Shown here: in pieces, positions 61,618 through 64,000 of the stretch
How positions within the stretch are numbered: the stretch's first letter is position 1
How the letters are laid out: every line of letters starts with the position of its first letter
Assembly: GCF_014066305.1 (NCBI RefSeq)
Contig: NW_023501063.1
Location: 310,001-374,000, forward strand
Reading direction: 5' to 3'
DNA: 64,000 nt
Origin: Letharia columbiana
Lineage: Eukaryota > Ascomycota > Lecanoromycetes > Lecanorales > Parmeliaceae
Position numbers and translations under genes: made by a program
The notes under the pieces: generated by a model
Told to the model about the DNA's origin: nothing
Database searches by the model: none
Seen by the model: the letters and a program-made list of their open reading frames with translations, nothing else

Positions 61618-63126
61618 ATGTCGTCTCCTGAAGAGGAGGATGCGCAACTTCCTTCCTCTCCGCCACTCCAATCAGCTCAGCAACCGGCTGACCAACTCTA
61701 CGCGGAGAATGAAGAAATTGACTTGGCAAGCGACTACCTGTCTGATGCGCCATCTGATCACAAGCCTGACATACAGCAATCATCCCAAAGAGGTTCCAGC
61801 GCTGGAGACGGTTCTGAAGCCAACCAACCTGTTGCAGAAGACGAGCGTCAGGACTTCTTGGACGATGGTTCTCAGGACTCCACATCTCTGCCGTCCCGCG
61901 CAAACAAATTCCGTGGACCGTCCTCGACTTGGCGGAATTGGACTGCTCCGGAGAGGGACCTAGCAGCCAGTCTTGATCAACTGCAAGCAAAGGATCTTAG
62001 CATCCATCTGTACAACTCTTTCAAGCTTGGACAGAGGAGTCGCACTCGGGATCTAGGCCGGCGAGTTCGAACCTCAGAAGACTTGAGGGAAGCCAGTGAA
62101 GGGTCAAAATGGATCCCACCCAAGGTTTGGACTGCTTGGCCTTTACCGCCTGGTATTGTTCCGAGAGAGCATGACGAAAGGCGCTGGGAAGAAGACGCTG
62201 TTCCTTCCGAGCTGCACCACACTAAACCAAAGAGACCAGGTCAGCATCTACAGGAAATGCTCGTTGCTCAAGTCTTAAGGAAAGCTAAAGGACGGTTTCA
62301 TGATCGGCTGTGGAAGGGTGAGCCACAATCGGCGACGATTACTACATCTCAAGGACTTCAGTATCAAGGCCGGGGAAGGCATTCCAACGGGAGATTCAGT
62401 GCCAAAGAAGACCATGAGATTCCCGACCAGAAGCCCGTCGTCATGGCTGATGACCAACAAGCAAGCGAGATACTACAGGCTACAGTACAGCACATGATGA
62501 CCAAGCTGGATGATCTACTCATGGGACTGCATCATGCTAGGAGTGCCTATCTACTTGTTGAGGACTCTGACATTGACTCTCAGAGCCAAACAAGCGAGCG
62601 GTCAACATCGAGAGGCAGGCCTCCGAAAAGGAAGCGGGAAGCATCAAACCCTGATGAAGACGCAGGAGCAAGTCATGACACGCCAAACCATCCTGGCTCC
62701 GACTCCGACTCCGACCATTACCGTCCTAGCAGAAAGAAATCCGGCTCGAAAGGCAAAGTTCTACCCACCAGGTCTTCTTCGCGCAGATCGCGGAGTCAGA
62801 ATTTTCGTGACCGTAAGGGGCGTCTAGGTCTTCGAGATTGGAGCGATGTGCTGGGCGTTGCTTCTATGACTGGTTGGCACCAGAACCTGGTGGGCAGTGC
62901 TACTGCCCGATGTGCCACGCTTTTTGGGGAAGGTATCAAGTTCAGAACTCTTCAGGAGGGTAAGGAGGTTCACGAAGAGCACTTGTATCTACCAGATGCT
63001 TCTCCCATTGTCTCTGGTGAGAGTAGGCAGAGTAACACTTGCCGAGCAGGAGAAGGCTCCAGCAACAGGTTTGAGGGTGTAATGGTAGGGGGGAGTCCAT
63101 GTCGATGGCTTTCTCCAGCCGATTGA
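61618..63126 (+). CDS. RRN9: RNA polymerase I initiation factor Rrn9
   Basis: Intronless, 502 residues from MSSPEEEDAQLP. Rrn9 is a subunit of the upstream activating factor that binds rDNA promoters and stimulates RNA polymerase I. The Rrn9 domain lies at about residues 97-137: NKFRGPSSTWRNWTAPERDL, then LDQLQAKDLSIHLYNSFKL. It is preceded by an acidic Ser/Glu/Asp-rich region and followed by WIPPKVWTAWPLPPGIVPRE, a basic Arg/Ser-rich stretch (SRGRPPKRKREA, TRSSSRRSRSQNFR) that looks like a nuclear localisation signal, and a conserved helix RLGLRDWSDVLGVASMTGW. Homologues often have a C-terminal Cys-rich region; here only scattered Cys occur (ARCATLFGEG), so the last 60 residues could reflect a missed splice. 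Confidence 0.85.
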   Translation: MSSPEEEDAQLPSSPPLQSAQQPADQLYAENEEIDLASDYLSDAPSDHKPDIQQSSQRGSSAGDGSEANQPVAEDERQDFLDDGSQDSTSLPSRANKFRGPSSTWRNWTAPERDLAASLDQLQAKDLSIHLYNSFKLGQRSRTRDLGRRVRTSEDLREASEGSKWIPPKVWTAWPLPPGIVPREHDERRWEEDAVPSELHHTKPKRPGQHLQEMLVAQVLRKAKGRFHDRLWKGEPQSATITTSQGLQYQGRGRHSNGRFSAKEDHEIPDQKPVVMADDQQASEILQATVQHMMTKLDDLLMGLHHARSAYLLVEDSDIDSQSQTSERSTSRGRPPKRKREASNPDEDAGASHDTPNHPGSDSDSDHYRPSRKKSGSKGKVLPTRSSSRRSRSQNFRDRKGRLGLRDWSDVLGVASMTGWHQNLVGSATARCATLFGEGIKFRTLQEGKEVHEEHLYLPDASPIVSGESRQSNTCRAGEGSSNRFEGVMVGGSPCRWLSPAD

Positions 63127-63492
63127 AGGGAAAAAATCTTGGATGTACAATAACGACAAGCAGTCAAAGCAGAGGCAACCATCGCGTCAATCCAAATGAT
63201 AGAGTTGAACGATGGAAGGTGGATTTCCGGATGGATCAGACTCGATCTGGATCTACTAGTTGAATCTGAAATGACATGAAGTGAAGTGAGGAATGCTCAT
63301 ACAATCGCCCAGATCTGACTTCCGCCCTCATCGTTCTAAACCTCACTTCTTCATCGAAGCATCTACTATTCGACATCCTTCGGCATCTTTCTGTTAAATT
63401 GTCTTTACACACATCTATCCTCACCACCATTACTACTTTATATCGACGTACCTTAATCTATCATCAAACTATCTGTTGACTTGGACGTGGGT
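63127..63492. promoter_or_regulatory. intergenic, upstream of the last gene
   Basis: 366 bp between the RRN9 stop and the next start. No gene supported; pyrimidine-rich sequence (CATCTATCCTCACCACCATT) precedes the start codon, as in many fungal promoters. Confidence 0.4.
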
Positions 63493-64000
63493 ATGGACAC
63501 AGAGGACACCAACTCACCGCCGGACAATTTCGCTTCAGATATGGATGTGGACATAGACGAAGCAGACCCTTTGCCTGCAGGCTTTGTCCGCCGAAACCCC
63601 AACCCTATCAATTTAGAGGACGACAGCGGCAACGACAGCGATGACACACTCCTTGGTGACGAGATTGTTGAACGAGTCGTACCGCCAGTATCCGAGGCTC
63701 GTCGAAATCGACGTCAAGCCAGAATTCAGGCTGCGAGATTCCGGGAGTTACAGACGTATACGCAGAACGGCCGTACTTTCGAGGTCGGCAGAACGATTCA
63801 GGGACAAGACGGCAACTTCCGCCGCGTTACTTCGATCAAACAAAATCGCAGGTCCGGTGCGATTACGATCGAGAGCTTCCAGGACAATCATAGAGTACTA
63901 CAGACACTTAGCTACAACGGACAGACCTTGAAGCCCGGCAAGACCGTTGAGATGGCGGATGGAGCTTTTCTCAGGATCAGAGCCCTGTTAGAAGATTGCA
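63493..64000 (+). CDS. N-terminal part of an acidic protein, possibly a fungal DNA methyltransferase
   Basis: Open from the ATG at 63493 to the window end (169 codons, incomplete). The first 75 residues are Asp/Glu-rich (DMDVDIDEADPLP, INLEDDSGNDSDDTLL), then come an Arg-rich helix ARRNRRQARIQAARFRELQ and two similar segments: NGRTFEVGRTIQ...DGNFRRVTSI and NGQTLKPGKTVEMADGAFLR followed by IRALLED. The pattern NG-x-T-(L/F)-x-x-G-(K/R)-T...DG-x-F-(L/R)-(R)-(I/V) occurs twice, suggesting a duplicated small beta domain. From memory, similar -ELxDGxFLRI- segments precede the catalytic domain of fungal RID/DmtA-type cytosine methyltransferases, but no catalytic motif is inside the window, so this is only a suggestion. 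That it is a real gene is well supported by codon regularity. Confidence 0.6.
   Translation, partial: MDTEDTNSPPDNFASDMDVDIDEADPLPAGFVRRNPNPINLEDDSGNDSDDTLLGDEIVERVVPPVSEARRNRRQARIQAARFRELQTYTQNGRTFEVGRTIQGQDGNFRRVTSIKQNRRSGAITIESFQDNHRVLQTLSYNGQTLKPGKTVEMADGAFLRIRALLEDC

Overview
The window is nuclear DNA of a filamentous ascomycete (Pezizomycotina; Dothideomycetes is my guess from gene content, not proven). The signs are short phase-consistent introns of about 50-75 bp (147 bp at most), housekeeping genes of fungal type (PIG-U/Gab1, NatD, Sar1, Rab5, Sac1, pescadillo, Rrn9), and a 30-kb A+T block carrying the marks of repeat-induced point mutation (RIP). The coding flanks have balanced base composition; the change at both edges of the block is abrupt.

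Left arm (1-17.8 kb): a mitochondrial LYR-motif protein (-), an unrecognised secreted cysteine-rich protein (+), the GPI-transamidase subunit PIG-U with a GC-AG intron (+), the histone N-acetyltransferase NatD (-), a possible F-box protein (+), then three genes that look like the remains of a terpenoid-type metabolic cluster: a membrane acyltransferase-3 (-), a UbiA-type prenyltransferase or terpene cyclase (-) and a divergently transcribed cytochrome P450 (+). The P450 loses its haem-binding end exactly where the A+T block starts.

Centre (17.81-47.52 kb): about 29.7 kb of extremely A+T-rich DNA in which CpA/TpG is almost absent while CpG survives, the RIP pattern. Although riddled with stops, it can still be read in places: a LINE (Tad1-like) reverse transcriptase plus RNase H on the minus strand near 18.2-19.4 kb, and a Ty3/gypsy pol (RT, RNase H, integrase) on the minus strand near 24.3-26.4 kb. 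Several tandem repeats (24 bp x 9, 92 bp x 3, about 270 bp x 3), a 1-kb stretch without G, and a poly-A stretch also lie here.

Right arm (47.5-64 kb): two tandem folylpolyglutamate synthase paralogues (the first divergent and frameshifted, the second intact), pescadillo/NOP7 (-), SAR1 (-), a Rab5 GTPase (-), SAC1 phosphoinositide phosphatase (+), the RNA polymerase I factor RRN9 (+) and the 5' end of an acidic protein that may be a fungal DNA methyltransferase. SAR1, Rab5 and Sac1 all act in membrane traffic and lipid signalling, but I see no sign of co-regulation beyond adjacency.

Four genes (NAT4, the acyltransferase, the P450 and the first FPGS) each need exactly one extra base within a G or C homopolymer to read through. 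That common pattern points to under-called homopolymers in the assembly rather than four pseudogenes. Exon-intron structures given here were derived by eye from splice signals and reading frame.
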